35,696 nucleotides of DNA from Bacteroidaceae bacterium. GTDB taxonomy: Bacteria; Bacteroidota; Bacteroidia; Bacteroidales; Bacteroidaceae. Positions 1 through 7,647 of this stretch are shown here, one piece after another. The notes below the pieces were generated by a model. The model ran no database searches. It saw only the letters and a program-made list of their open reading frames with translations, and was not told the origin of the DNA. The number at the start of each line of letters is the position of its first letter. Position 1 is the first letter of the stretch. Made by a program: the position numbers and the translations under genes. Where the stretch lies: positions 1-35,696 of the forward strand of contig JAGBGU010000048.1 in the NCBI GenBank assembly GCA_017935785.1, written 5' to 3'.

Positions 1-603
1 GAAAGTAGCCGGAATATGTTTGAATGAAATCAGTGCACTACCATTCTTCATCTCGGCCTCGCCGTACAGCATCATCCACTCTCTCAAGAAATCTGGTTGC
101 TGTGAGGCTTGCTGGACAAACAGGCTTGACATATCGATTGAACTATTGAACATATCAAATGAACTCGAAAATGTATTTCCGCGCGCACTCGTGACAAATA
201 TTTTCTGTGCATCAGTACTTATTATATTTTCGTAATAATAGCGCTCCGTCTTGAATGTGGCATAGTGAGGATCTTCCTGCGGAGTAACAGTCAGCCCGGT
301 ATGGTACTGATACTCGTTCAAATTATTAGGATCCGGATAGTTGGAGATAAAATGATCTCCATTTGATATTACAGCTACCATTCTCTGACCCAAAGGGTCG
401 GAGTCCCAATTGAAAATAAGATTTCCTTTGCCGGTCTCATCTTTCCATACGGCACGCGTGCCCGGGGCATCGGCAGTGCCGAAAGTGAGTTGTACAAGCT
501 TACCCTCAGCGGGTGTGTCGGGCACGATGTCCCCGTTGTTGCAGGAGGCAAACAGCACTGCAACTGCCGATGTAACTATAAATGTTCTGAATAATTGTTT
601 CAT
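1..603 (-). CDS. Fimbrillin-family lipoprotein (partial, C-terminus beyond left edge)
   Basis: The minus-strand frame starts at ATG 603 and stays open to the window edge (201 codons seen). The N-terminus MKQLFRTFIVTSAVAVLFASC is a type II signal peptide with a lipobox ending in Cys21, so the product should be a lipidated envelope protein. Shortly after comes an Asp-Ala-Pro-Gly-Thr-Arg-Ala segment, which resembles the start of mature Bacteroidales fimbrillin (Mfa/FimA-like) proteins, where an Arg-containing site is often cleaved. Only 13 nt separate it from the upstream lipoprotein gene, so the two are almost certainly co-transcribed. Lipoprotein status is clear; membership of the fimbrillin family is inferred from N-terminal layout and the neighbour. 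A surface adhesin or pilus subunit is the most likely role, but the C-terminal half cannot be seen. Confidence 0.75.
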   Translation of the reverse strand, partial: MKQLFRTFIVTSAVAVLFASCNNGDIVPDTPAEGKLVQLTFGTADAPGTRAVWKDETGKGNLIFNWDSDPLGQRMVAVISNGDHFISNYPDPNNLNEYQYHTGLTVTPQEDPHYATFKTERYYYENIISTDAQKIFVTSARGNTFSSSFDMFNSSIDMSSLFVQQASQQPDFLREWMMLYGEAEMKNGSALISFKHIPATF

Positions 604-616
604 AATAACTTGCTGT

Positions 617-1603
617 TTAGTTAAGGAATTCAGAATCATCACTATCATGTCCCCATCCGTTTATTTCCTTATGTACTAAAGTCAGGTCAAACGCATACTT
701 CTTACCAGCCTCGAAATTAGTGGCAGTAAGATCGGCTTCGTATACATTATCATTTGAATCTGTAAGGAAGACCTTGGCGCTGGCTTGCGACAAATCCATG
801 GGAGGAAGCATCATATAAAAGGTAGCAGTCTGGCCTTTTGTTCCCGATATGCCTGCGGTACCTTCCGCATTATACAAAGCCATGCCCAACTCATTGGCCT
901 TGGCATCGTCATCGGCCACAAAAGGAATCTTCACATAGGTCTTGCCCTCCTCGGGAGTCTTGCCGTGATTGTAGGTAAGGTCGTACGTTCCTGCTGTGGG
1001 GATAAGGCCATCATCGCCTGTGTTCACTGCCAACCGGGTAAAGGTGGCGGTGACGGGATAGGTCACACCGAAGATGGTCAGGCAACCGATGTGGTGGAAC
1101 TGGAAGCGTACCTTGCCTGTGGATGGAGCAATGGCCCAATCGGAATAGGTATAGTCGTATGCGCCGGTATTGATGGCATCGCCCTTCTGGCTTTGTCCGA
1201 GATAAGAAACCGGGATGCGGGTCTTCATTTCCTGTGGAGTAAAGTTCTCATCACTGAAAGGATAATAGGCATTGTAGGTCAAGCCCGCTTTCAATGCCCA
1301 ATAGCCGCCATCATAGTCGGCATACTCCTGGCCCACCTGGTCGGCAGGGATGTGGAAGGGTTCCTGATAACCCTCCAAAGGGAATACACCGATGACATCG
1401 CCATCTACCCAGTGGATGATACCTTCATCTATATCGGCCACAACGGTACGAGTTGCGTTGCCGCTCTCGAACCGGTCAACGGCCATCATCACCTGCACCT
1501 TGTCGGGAACCGAATGGGGTGCCTGTTCCGTTTCCGTACACGATGCCGACAGGAGTACCGCACTGGCCAACACTCCCATCAGATGTATTTTCAAACCTTT
1601 CAT
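617..1603 (-). CDS. Fimbrillin-family (Mfa-like) lipoprotein
   Basis: A 328-aa protein. The chosen start at 1603 (MKGLKIHLMGVLASAVLL) gives a standard lipoprotein signal peptide with lipobox LSASC; a start 10 codons upstream would only add a polar leader. The body has the pattern of Bacteroidales fimbrillin-like proteins. After a short linker comes a strand-rich domain with GDVIGVFPLEG, a region rich in Tyr/Thr/Gly (WALKAGLTYNAYYPFS), a middle FQFHHIGCLTIFGV strand, and a C-terminal LTATNFEAGKKYAFDLTLV segment typical of the last strands of such domains. It is the second gene after the 40-aa ORF and precedes another lipoprotein, suggesting a small pilus or surface-adhesin operon. Family assignment is by recognised sequence pattern; the adhesive role is inferred. 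Confidence 0.8.
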   Translation of the reverse strand: MKGLKIHLMGVLASAVLLSASCTETEQAPHSVPDKVQVMMAVDRFESGNATRTVVADIDEGIIHWVDGDVIGVFPLEGYQEPFHIPADQVGQEYADYDGGYWALKAGLTYNAYYPFSDENFTPQEMKTRIPVSYLGQSQKGDAINTGAYDYTYSDWAIAPSTGKVRFQFHHIGCLTIFGVTYPVTATFTRLAVNTGDDGLIPTAGTYDLTYNHGKTPEEGKTYVKIPFVADDDAKANELGMALYNAEGTAGISGTKGQTATFYMMLPPMDLSQASAKVFLTDSNDNVYEADLTATNFEAGKKYAFDLTLVHKEINGWGHDSDDSEFLN

Positions 1604-1623
1604 TTGTCTATCGTTTTGAATGT

Positions 1624-1746
1624 TTATTCCCAACGGTCGGTCCCTGCTCCGCCATCACTTACAGCAAAGCCCTGTTCTACTCTCACTTCTACGATTCGGA
1701 TTGCGGGTGCAACGTAGGTTTCTGCGATTTGTTCTGTTGTCTTCAT
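1624..1746 (-). CDS. Small 40-aa protein leading the fimbrillin operon
   Basis: A short minus-strand frame starts at ATG 1746 and stops at TAA 1624: MKTTEQIAETYVAPAIRIVE, then a VRVEQGFAVS core and a Gly-rich, Trp-containing tail (SDGGAGTDRWE). This Tyr-x-Ala-Pro-x-Ile-x-Val-x-Glu-x-x-Val-Glu-Gln-Gly-Phe pattern is recognisable as a class of tiny proteins often found at the head of Bacteroidales surface-protein operons. It sits 20 nt upstream of the first lipoprotein and in the same direction. It has no signal peptide or membrane segment. The function is unknown; a role in operon control or as a small secreted factor are both possible. The pattern match and the location are the only support. 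Confidence 0.65.
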   Translation of the reverse strand: MKTTEQIAETYVAPAIRIVEVRVEQGFAVSDGGAGTDRWE

Positions 1747-1806
1747 ACTCTCTATTGTTTATATTATTTATTGTTGTTGATTCTTTTCATCGGGACGGAA
1801 CGTAAA

Positions 1807-1849
1807 AGCCCGTGGCGGCAGGAGATTACGCTCCCACCGGCCACGGGCT
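1807..1849 (-). other. GC-rich hairpin in the fimbrillin operon 5' leader
   Basis: The 10-nt arms AGCCCGTGGC (1807-1816) and GCCACGGGCT (1840-1849) are perfectly complementary, with a 23-nt loop. Read on the minus strand the hairpin is followed by TTTTACG, so it could act as a weak intrinsic terminator or attenuator. It lies between the predicted promoter (about 1985) and the first ORF (1746). Confidence 0.6.
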
Positions 1850-1897
1850 ATTGCTGGGCCAGGCGATTCGCCCGGCTGTTTCGGCTTTTAATGTTAT

Positions 1898-1922
1898 GCT
1901 TGCTTGCTTGCTTGCTTGCTTG
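1898..1922. repeat. (GCTT)6 tetranucleotide microsatellite
   Basis: Six perfect GCTT units plus one G. The tract lies in the predicted 5' leader of the fimbrillin operon, about 60 nt downstream of the -7 promoter element and 150 nt before the first start codon. It reads as AAGC repeats in the transcript direction. Confidence 0.9.
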
Positions 1923-1980
1923 TATTATTTTTTCTGACATAGGCAAATTTTCGAGGGGTTATTTTCACTTTTTACCGGTG

Positions 1981-1988
1981 CAAATATA
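1981..1988 (-). promoter_or_regulatory. Bacteroidetes -7 promoter element for the fimbrillin operon
   Basis: The minus strand reads TATATTTG, an exact TAnnTTTG match. No convincing TTTG -33 box is seen; a TTG lies about 23 nt upstream. It would give a leader of roughly 230 nt holding the microsatellite and the hairpin. Confidence 0.55.
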
Positions 1989-2234
1989 GGCATAATATCC
2001 GAGATAAAGCACAACCGAAGGCGAAAATCTTATGTTATGTCGAAAGAAAAGCCTCCCCAACCGTAATCGTATCCTTCTTTCATTACACACCATCGCTATG
2101 TCATCCTGACCATACCTTATGTAATTAAAGATGTTTTCGATGAGCGAAGGCGAATAACTTGTTTAACCTTGTTCAATTTGCTCACACTCGGCATAGCACA
2201 AGCAAGCTTGGCTTTGCTCTCGCTTAACCGCAAA

Positions 2235-2304
2235 TTTCAGGATCTGTCCGCGGAGAAAGACAAGAAAGGCTCGCGGTGAGATGCTGAACTAAATTCAGCA
2301 TGAC
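2235..2304. repeat. 70-bp intergenic repeat, copy 1
   Basis: Begins TTTCAGGATCTGTCCGCGGA and ends AACTAAATTCAGCATGAC. It is identical to the copy at 2343-2412 except for two substitutions at repeat positions 21 and 24. The end contains the imperfect palindrome ATGCTGAA-CTAAA-TTCAGCAT. It resembles REP/BIME-like intergenic families of Bacteroidetes. Confidence 0.85.
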
Positions 2305-2342
2305 TTAATGAGACCAAGCAAGCATTCGTCATCCTGAACTTG

Positions 2343-2412
2343 TTTCAGGATCTGTCCGCGGACAAGGACAAGAAAGGCTCGCGGTGAGATGCTGAACTAA
2401 ATTCAGCATGAC
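2343..2412. repeat. 70-bp intergenic repeat, copy 2
   Basis: Second copy of the repeat at 2235-2304, same orientation, 38 nt further on. Its left end overlaps a hairpin formed with the preceding bases (ATCCTGAA-CTTG-TTTCAGGAT, 2331-2351). Confidence 0.85.
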
Positions 2413-2472
2413 ATTATACTATATTGTCAACGTCTTCCAGGCGTTAATCGTTCTTCTTACCATGAAACGTAG

Positions 2473-2570
2473 GTAGGGACACGGCACTGACGTGTCCGAA
2501 AACACCTTCCCATAAAACACGGACAAACCATGACGGATGGGACTCCGGACACGTCATGCCGTGTCCCTAC
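2473..2570. repeat. 98-bp imperfect inverted repeat
   Basis: Left arm 2473-2498 (GTAGGGACACGGCACTGACG, then TGTCCG) and right arm 2546-2570 are reverse complements apart from one extra base in the left arm. The 47-nt centre carries no ORF. It looks like a small non-coding repeat element able to fold into one long hairpin. Confidence 0.8.
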
Positions 2571-2630
2571 GAGTTCAGCATGACATGATACCTTACACAA
2601 GCGTCTTCCAGACGCCCTCAATATGCGGAC

Positions 2631-2660
2631 AATAAAAACCGGAGGCTTAAAAGCCCCCGG
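2631..2660 (-). terminator. Rho-independent terminator of iorAB
   Basis: On the minus strand the stem CCGGGGGCTTTTAAGCCTCCGG (2639-2660, one mismatch) is followed by TTTTTATT. It sits 66 nt beyond the iorB stop codon. Confidence 0.75.
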
Positions 2661-2725
2661 CTATTTAACTTCCCGTCTTTACAGACGGTTCATCGTTCCA
2701 CGTCCAACGTTCATCGTTCATTACA

Positions 2726-3307
2726 TCATTTCTTCGATGCAGCAGCCACGCCGGCGTCAAAAGCCTTAAGGTTGGCGTCTACCACTGCCTGGCCCTTGCG
2801 GGAAAAGACTGTGATGATGGCATCGCGCAGCTGTTCTATCTGCAGAATGCCGATGTAGGGCGCAGCCATACCCAGCAACACCATGTTGGCGGAGCGGGGG
2901 CTGGAGAGGTCGCGCGCAATCTGCTCGATATCCATGGACACAACGGAAGGCAGGGCGGCAAGTTCGCCTTGGAGCAGTTCCGCGGCCGGATAGTCGGGAA
3001 TGTTCACAAAGGGCTTGCTGCTGGTAACCACTGTCCCGTTTGCGGAAAGCCATGCAAGATAGCGCAGACTTTCCATGGGTTCCATGCTGATGACCAGGTC
3101 GGCACTTGCGTGCGGAATAAGGTCGGACCAGATTTCATCGGTGGAGAGTCGCAGATGGGACTGCACGTCTCCGCCACGCTGGCTCATTCCGTGTACCTCG
3201 GCCTGCTTCAGGCAGAGGCCGTTACGGGTGGCAGCCTCGCCAATGACGGTGGCGATGGAGAGGATGCCTTGTCCGCCCACACCGCACAGTATTATGTCTT
3301 TCTTCAT
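2726..3307 (-). CDS. iorB: Indolepyruvate:ferredoxin oxidoreductase, beta subunit
   Basis: A 193-aa protein of the pyruvate-ferredoxin oxidoreductase gamma-domain family. The start at 3307 gives MKKDIILCGVGGQGILS, whose GVGGQG loop is the family hallmark; next comes AEVHGMSQRGGDVQSHLRLS, also diagnostic. With IorA it forms the enzyme that oxidatively decarboxylates aryl-pyruvates (from Trp, Phe, Tyr) to aryl-acetyl-CoA, reducing ferredoxin, in the cytoplasm. The start codon overlaps the iorA stop by 4 nt (ATGA), indicating translational coupling. A longer frame extends upstream into iorA but has no family resemblance there. Identity is secure; whether this strain prefers indolepyruvate or another 2-oxoacid cannot be seen. 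Confidence 0.92.
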   Translation of the reverse strand: MKKDIILCGVGGQGILSIATVIGEAATRNGLCLKQAEVHGMSQRGGDVQSHLRLSTDEIWSDLIPHASADLVISMEPMESLRYLAWLSANGTVVTSSKPFVNIPDYPAAELLQGELAALPSVVSMDIEQIARDLSSPRSANMVLLGMAAPYIGILQIEQLRDAIITVFSRKGQAVVDANLKAFDAGVAAASKK

Positions 3308-4905
3308 TTGTTTTCCTCCTTCTGTTTTCTGGCCTCGCGGGCATGGCGGGCCGCAGTCTGGATACATTCGCGCCGCGGAATGATGACCGATACGCCGGGA
3401 TAGTCAATCTCTTCCTTCAGTATGCGTGTAATCTCGGGCATGTTCTTGGGCAGGGGAACCACCGTGCGCACATGTTCGGGCTCTACGCCCAGCCCCAGGC
3501 AGATGGCTTCCAGCTTGTGGGTTCCGGCAGAATCCTGTCCGCCGGTCATGCCGGTGGTCAGGTTGTCGGATATGACTACGGTGATGTTGCTCTTGTCATT
3601 GACGGCATCGAGCAGACCGGTCATGCCGCTGTGGGTAAAGGTGGAATCGCCGATAACGGCAACTGAGGGGAAAAGTCCGGCATCGGCAGCGCCCTTTGCC
3701 ATGGTGATGGATGCGCCCATGTCCACACAGCTGGCAAGCGCCTTGAAGGGAGGAAGCGCGCCGAGCGTATAGCAGCCGATGTCTCCGAAGATGCGGTAGT
3801 CGGGATATGCGGAAAGCACCTGGTTGAGGGCTGTGTACACATCGCGGTGGCCGCATCCCTGACAGAGCTGTGGCGGACGGGCGGCAACGTGCTGTGCCGA
3901 CGGGAAGGCAGGCGCCGTACTTACGCCAAGAGCCTGGGCCACATTGTCGGGCGTAAGCTCTCCGGTACGGGGCAAATCACCGGTAAGGCGCCCTTTCAAG
4001 GGATATCCCGCGCCCAGGATGCCGCGAATCTGCTCTTCCACAACGGGCTGGCCGTCCTCGGCAACCAGAATGGCGTCGTTTTCGTCGGCCAGACGTCTGA
4101 TTTCGTCTGCAGGAAGAGGATACTGGCTCACTTTCAGGATGTTTCCGCCCTCGCCTATGGCTTCTTTTACATAATTATAGGCGATGCCACAGGCCACTAT
4201 GCCCAGTTTGCTCCCGGCCGCGCACGTTTCCCTGCGGTTATAGGGCGACTGCGCCGCAGCCTGTTCCATCAGGGGCTGCTTTTCAATGAGTGAGGCATAG
4301 CGCTTGCGTGCAATGCCGGGCAGAAGCACCCAGCGTTCCGTGCATACATCGAGCGGCTTTTCGTCCATAGGTTCGGTTATCTCAACGGCGGCACGGCTGT
4401 GTGCCAGACGCGTTACCACACGCATGACAACAGGTTCGCGCAAGGTTTCAGACAGTTCAAACGCAGCGGCCATCATGTCGTAAGCCTCCTGCTGGCTGCT
4501 GGGCTCCATGGCCGGAACCATGGCAAACTTGGCGTAGAAGCGGCTGTCCTGCTCGTTCTGGCTGGAATGCATGGAAGGGTCGTCGGCGGCCAGCACCACC
4601 AGTCCGCCGTGAACGCCGGTAATGGCGGAATTGACAAAGGCGTCGGCACAGACGTTCATTCCTACGTGCTTCATGCAAACCAGTGCGCGCTTGCCGGCAT
4701 AGGACATACCCAAAGCCGCCTCCATGGCGGTCTTCTCATTACTGCACCAACGGCTGTGGATGCCGCGTTGGCGCGCCAAAGGGTCGGCCTGGATAAACTC
4801 GGTTATTTCTGTTGAGGGCGTACCGGGATAGGCATACACGCCGCTCAGACCGGCATGGATGGCTCCCAAAGCAATGGCCTCGTCGCCCAATAAAAGTCTT
4901 TTCAT
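3304..4905 (-). CDS. iorA: Indolepyruvate:ferredoxin oxidoreductase, alpha subunit
   Basis: A 533-aa protein starting at ATG 4905 (MKRLLLGDEAIALGAIHAGL). The N-terminal half carries the pyrimidine-binding domain (YPGTPSTEITEFI, CMKHVGMNV); the C-terminal half holds the thiamine-diphosphate domain with CQGCGHRDVYTAL, GDIGCYTLG and VISDNLTTGMTGGQ. Archaeal IorA proteins usually end in a ferredoxin-like domain with two [4Fe-4S] cysteine clusters. Here the chain stops at about residue 533 with no CxxCxxCxxxC motif, so electron relay must differ. The gene lies directly upstream of iorB and overlaps it by 4 nt. The ferredoxin it reduces could feed the NfnAB-type enzyme encoded at 19307-21670, though that link is an inference. 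Confidence 0.93.
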   Translation of the reverse strand: MKRLLLGDEAIALGAIHAGLSGVYAYPGTPSTEITEFIQADPLARQRGIHSRWCSNEKTAMEAALGMSYAGKRALVCMKHVGMNVCADAFVNSAITGVHGGLVVLAADDPSMHSSQNEQDSRFYAKFAMVPAMEPSSQQEAYDMMAAAFELSETLREPVVMRVVTRLAHSRAAVEITEPMDEKPLDVCTERWVLLPGIARKRYASLIEKQPLMEQAAAQSPYNRRETCAAGSKLGIVACGIAYNYVKEAIGEGGNILKVSQYPLPADEIRRLADENDAILVAEDGQPVVEEQIRGILGAGYPLKGRLTGDLPRTGELTPDNVAQALGVSTAPAFPSAQHVAARPPQLCQGCGHRDVYTALNQVLSAYPDYRIFGDIGCYTLGALPPFKALASCVDMGASITMAKGAADAGLFPSVAVIGDSTFTHSGMTGLLDAVNDKSNITVVISDNLTTGMTGGQDSAGTHKLEAICLGLGVEPEHVRTVVPLPKNMPEITRILKEEIDYPGVSVIIPRRECIQTAARHAREARKQKEENK

Positions 4906-4920
4906 AAAAAATACTGCTTT

Positions 4921-4959
4921 CAAAACAAAACCAAATCCCCGATGCACAATGCACCGGGG
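4921..4959 (-). terminator. Probable terminator of the glycogen operon
   Basis: The minus strand forms a CCCCGGTGCA-TTG-TGCATCGGGG hairpin (4937-4959, one G-T pair) followed by ATTTGGTTTTGTTTTG. It lies just past the phosphorylase stop codon and just before iorA. Confidence 0.65.
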
Positions 4960-5001
4960 ACGGGGTTATGACTTTTCTATTTTATCTTCATTCTGGACAA
5001 A

Positions 5002-7566
5002 TCAGATAAACCACTTCACATAGCAGAAGTCCTGACGGTGAGGCAGGTGCTCGTTCTTGGGATACATACGGTAGCAAACCTTGAAGCTTCCTGCGTTGTC
5101 AATGCTGTGAGTAGCCTTGAAGGTGAACAGATTGCCTTCCTTAGAAACCATCTTGAACTGGTCGATGTTGTAAACGTGGTCAACGCCATCCTTGTCGGTA
5201 ATCAGCGTAACCAGTTCGATGCCGACAACGTCGTTCAGACCAGCCTCGTCAACTACAATCTCAATGTTGTATTCTTCGCCAGACTTCATGTTGCCGTTCA
5301 GCACTTCATCGGCCTTCTTGATGCTTACCACCTTGATATCGTCCCACTTCTCTGCCACGCTTTCCTTCCAGTTGGCAATCTCAATGGCCAGCTTGTTGCC
5401 TTCTGCCTTGAGCTCGTTGCTGCGGTCGCGCAGATTGTTGTAGAACTTGCTATAGTAATCATCCAGCTGACGCTTCATGGTGTAATGGGGTGCAATCTGG
5501 GCAATGCTGTTCTTCACAACCTTAATCCAGCCTGTACTGTAACCCTTGGCATTGCGGGCATAGTAGAGAGGCATGATTTCATTTTCGAGCAGCGAGTAGA
5601 TGGTAGCGGCATCCAGCTGGTCCTGGTAAGCCTGGTTCTGGTAAGTACGCTTTTCTGTGAGCGCCCAACCGGCACCTTCGCGATAGCCCTCGAGCCACCA
5701 TCCGTCAAGTACGGACAGATTGACAACACCGTTCATCAGAGCCTTTTCGCCGGAAGTACCGCTGGCCTCCAGAGGACGGGTGGGAGTATTCATCCAGATA
5801 TCCACACCTGAAATCAGACGGCGGGCCAACTTCATGTCATAGTTCTCCAGGAAGATAATCTTACCCAGGAACTGAGGCATCTGGCTGATTTCGTATATAC
5901 GCTTGATCAGACCCTGTCCTGCACCGTCGGCGGGGTGAGCCTTACCGGTATAAAGGAACTGTACGGGGTAGTTGGGGTTGTTGACAATCTTCTCCAGGCG
6001 CTCCAGGTCGGTAAACAGAAGGTGCGCACGCTTGTAAGTGGCAAAACGGCGGCCGAAACCAATCAGCAGTGCGTTGGGGTTGATCTTCTCCATCAGGCTT
6101 ACAACGCGAGAGGGGTCGCCCTGGTTCTTCAGCCAGTTGTCGCGGAACTGCTCACGGATGTAGTTGACCAGCTTGGTCTTCAATCCCATACGGGTCTGCC
6201 ATACCTCTTCATCGCTTACCTCATAGATAGCCTCCCAGATGCTTTGGTTGCTCTGGTCGCTCATGTGGTTGGCAGAGAAGTGCTTTGCATACAGCTTGCG
6301 CCACTCGTTGGCACACCATGTGGGGAAGTGTACACCGTTAGTAACATATCCGACATGGCTTTCTTCGGGATAGTATCCGTTCCAGATACCGGCAAACATC
6401 TTCTTGCTAACCTCGCCGTGCAGCCAGCTCACACCGTTAACTTCCTGTGAGGTGTTGCAAGCGAAGGTGCTCATGCAGAAGCGTTCGTTGTGATCATCGG
6501 GATTCATACGGCCCATGCCGATGAACTCGTCCCATGAAATGCCCAGCATCTGAGGATAACCGCTCATATACTTACCGAACAAGCCCTCGTCGAAATAGTC
6601 GTGACCGGCAGGTACGGGAGTATGCACGGTATACAAAGATGAGGCACGAACCAGTTCGAGAGCCTGGGTAAAGCTCAGGCCGCTCTTTACATAGTCTGCC
6701 AAACGCTGAACATTGCACAATGCGGCATGTCCCTCGTTGCAGTGGTAAACATCCTTTTCAATACCCAGTTTCTTCAACATCAGCACACCGCCGATACCGA
6801 GCAGAATCTCCTGCTTCAGACGGTTTTCCCAGTCGCCGCCATAAAGCGCGTGGGTGATGCTTCTGTCGAACTGAGAATTCAAATCGTTGTCGGTATCAAG
6901 CAGATAGAGCTTGATACGGCCCACGTTAACACGCCATACATAAGCATGAACATAGTAATCCATGTAAGGTACATCAATTACCAGAGGTGTGCCGTCTGCG
7001 TTCAGTTCCTGCTCGATAGGCAGAGAACCGAAATTCTGTGCTTCGTAGTTGGCAACCTGCTCTCCGGCCATGCTCAGTGTCTGTGTGAAATATCCGTAAC
7101 GGTACAGGAAACCTACAGCGCACATATCTACGTTGCTGTCGCTGGCTTCCTTCAGATAGTCACCGGCCAGAATACCAAGACCACCTGAATAAATCTTGAG
7201 AACCTGGTTCAAGCCGTACTCCATACACAGATAAGCCACGCTTGCACGATTCTTGTCAGGTTCTACATCCATATACTTGCGGAACTCGGCGTACACCTCG
7301 TTCATCTTGTTGAGAATAGCCTTGTCCTTGGCCAGTTTCTCCATTTTTTCAAAACTCAGGCGCTCCAACAAGAGTACGGGATTACCTCCACATTCCTCGA
7401 ACAATTTTTCGTCGAGGCTGGAGAACAGACTACGGGCACTGTGATTCCATGCCCACCACATGTTGTGTGCCAATTCAGAAAGCTTGCTCAGTTCAGCGGG
7501 AACATTACTCTTAACGGTAACGGGCTTCCAGCTGGGCTGATTCACATTACTAGCTTTAATTCTCAT
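5002..7566 (-). CDS. glgP: Alpha-glucan (glycogen) phosphorylase, GT35
   Basis: An 854-aa enzyme of the divergent bacterial glucan phosphorylase type. The first about 110 residues form the N-terminal domain usual for this subgroup ([19 protein letters not shown]). Then comes the GT35 catalytic core with [37 protein letters not shown] and the pyridoxal-phosphate motif [14 protein letters not shown], in which Lys608 should carry the cofactor. The last about 130 residues form a beta-rich extension. It releases glucose-1-phosphate from glycogen or maltodextrins in the cytoplasm. It lies 81 nt downstream of the glycogen synthase gene with no recognisable promoter between, so both ends of glycogen turnover are probably on one transcript. 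The start at 7566 fits the family N-terminus. Confidence 0.93.
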   Translation of the reverse strand: MRIKASNVNQPSWKPVTVKSNVPAELSKLSELAHNMWWAWNHSARSLFSSLDEKLFEECGGNPVLLLERLSFEKMEKLAKDKAILNKMNEVYAEFRKYMDVEPDKNRASVAYLCMEYGLNQVLKIYSGGLGILAGDYLKEASDSNVDMCAVGFLYRYGYFTQTLSMAGEQVANYEAQNFGSLPIEQELNADGTPLVIDVPYMDYYVHAYVWRVNVGRIKLYLLDTDNDLNSQFDRSITHALYGGDWENRLKQEILLGIGGVLMLKKLGIEKDVYHCNEGHAALCNVQRLADYVKSGLSFTQALELVRASSLYTVHTPVPAGHDYFDEGLFGKYMSGYPQMLGISWDEFIGMGRMNPDDHNERFCMSTFACNTSQEVNGVSWLHGEVSKKMFAGIWNGYYPEESHVGYVTNGVHFPTWCANEWRKLYAKHFSANHMSDQSNQSIWEAIYEVSDEEVWQTRMGLKTKLVNYIREQFRDNWLKNQGDPSRVVSLMEKINPNALLIGFGRRFATYKRAHLLFTDLERLEKIVNNPNYPVQFLYTGKAHPADGAGQGLIKRIYEISQMPQFLGKIIFLENYDMKLARRLISGVDIWMNTPTRPLEASGTSGEKALMNGVVNLSVLDGWWLEGYREGAGWALTEKRTYQNQAYQDQLDAATIYSLLENEIMPLYYARNAKGYSTGWIKVVKNSIAQIAPHYTMKRQLDDYYSKFYNNLRDRSNELKAEGNKLAIEIANWKESVAEKWDDIKVVSIKKADEVLNGNMKSGEEYNIEIVVDEAGLNDVVGIELVTLITDKDGVDHVYNIDQFKMVSKEGNLFTFKATHSIDNAGSFKVCYRMYPKNEHLPHRQDFCYVKWFI

Positions 7567-7647
7567 AATTAGTACGATAAATTAAATATATTTGGTTTAT
7601 TTCTTATTATTCTATAGATTACTAAATGGCAGAACCGCCAGGATAAT

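Larger units (their letters stand above)
1990..2725. other. Gene-free interval packed with intergenic repeats
   Basis: No credible ORF on either strand. The interval holds a 70-bp direct repeat (two copies), a 98-bp imperfect inverted repeat, small hairpins (for example GCGTCT-TCC-AGACGC near 2601-2615) and the terminator of iorB. Fragments of the same repeats recur, such as TTCAGCATGAC at 2574-2584 and GTCATCCTGA near 2100. Confidence 0.7.

Noticed and set aside
785..1717. 310-codon open frame on the plus strand
   Set aside because: It lies antisense to the 328-aa fimbrillin-like lipoprotein, has no start context or family resemblance, and its sequence is biased as expected from an opposite-strand reading.
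1453..1989. 178-codon plus-strand frame ending in a Leu-Cys-Leu-Leu-Ala repeat
   Set aside because: Its repetitive part is the translated (GCTT) microsatellite and the rest is antisense to the fimbrillin operon.
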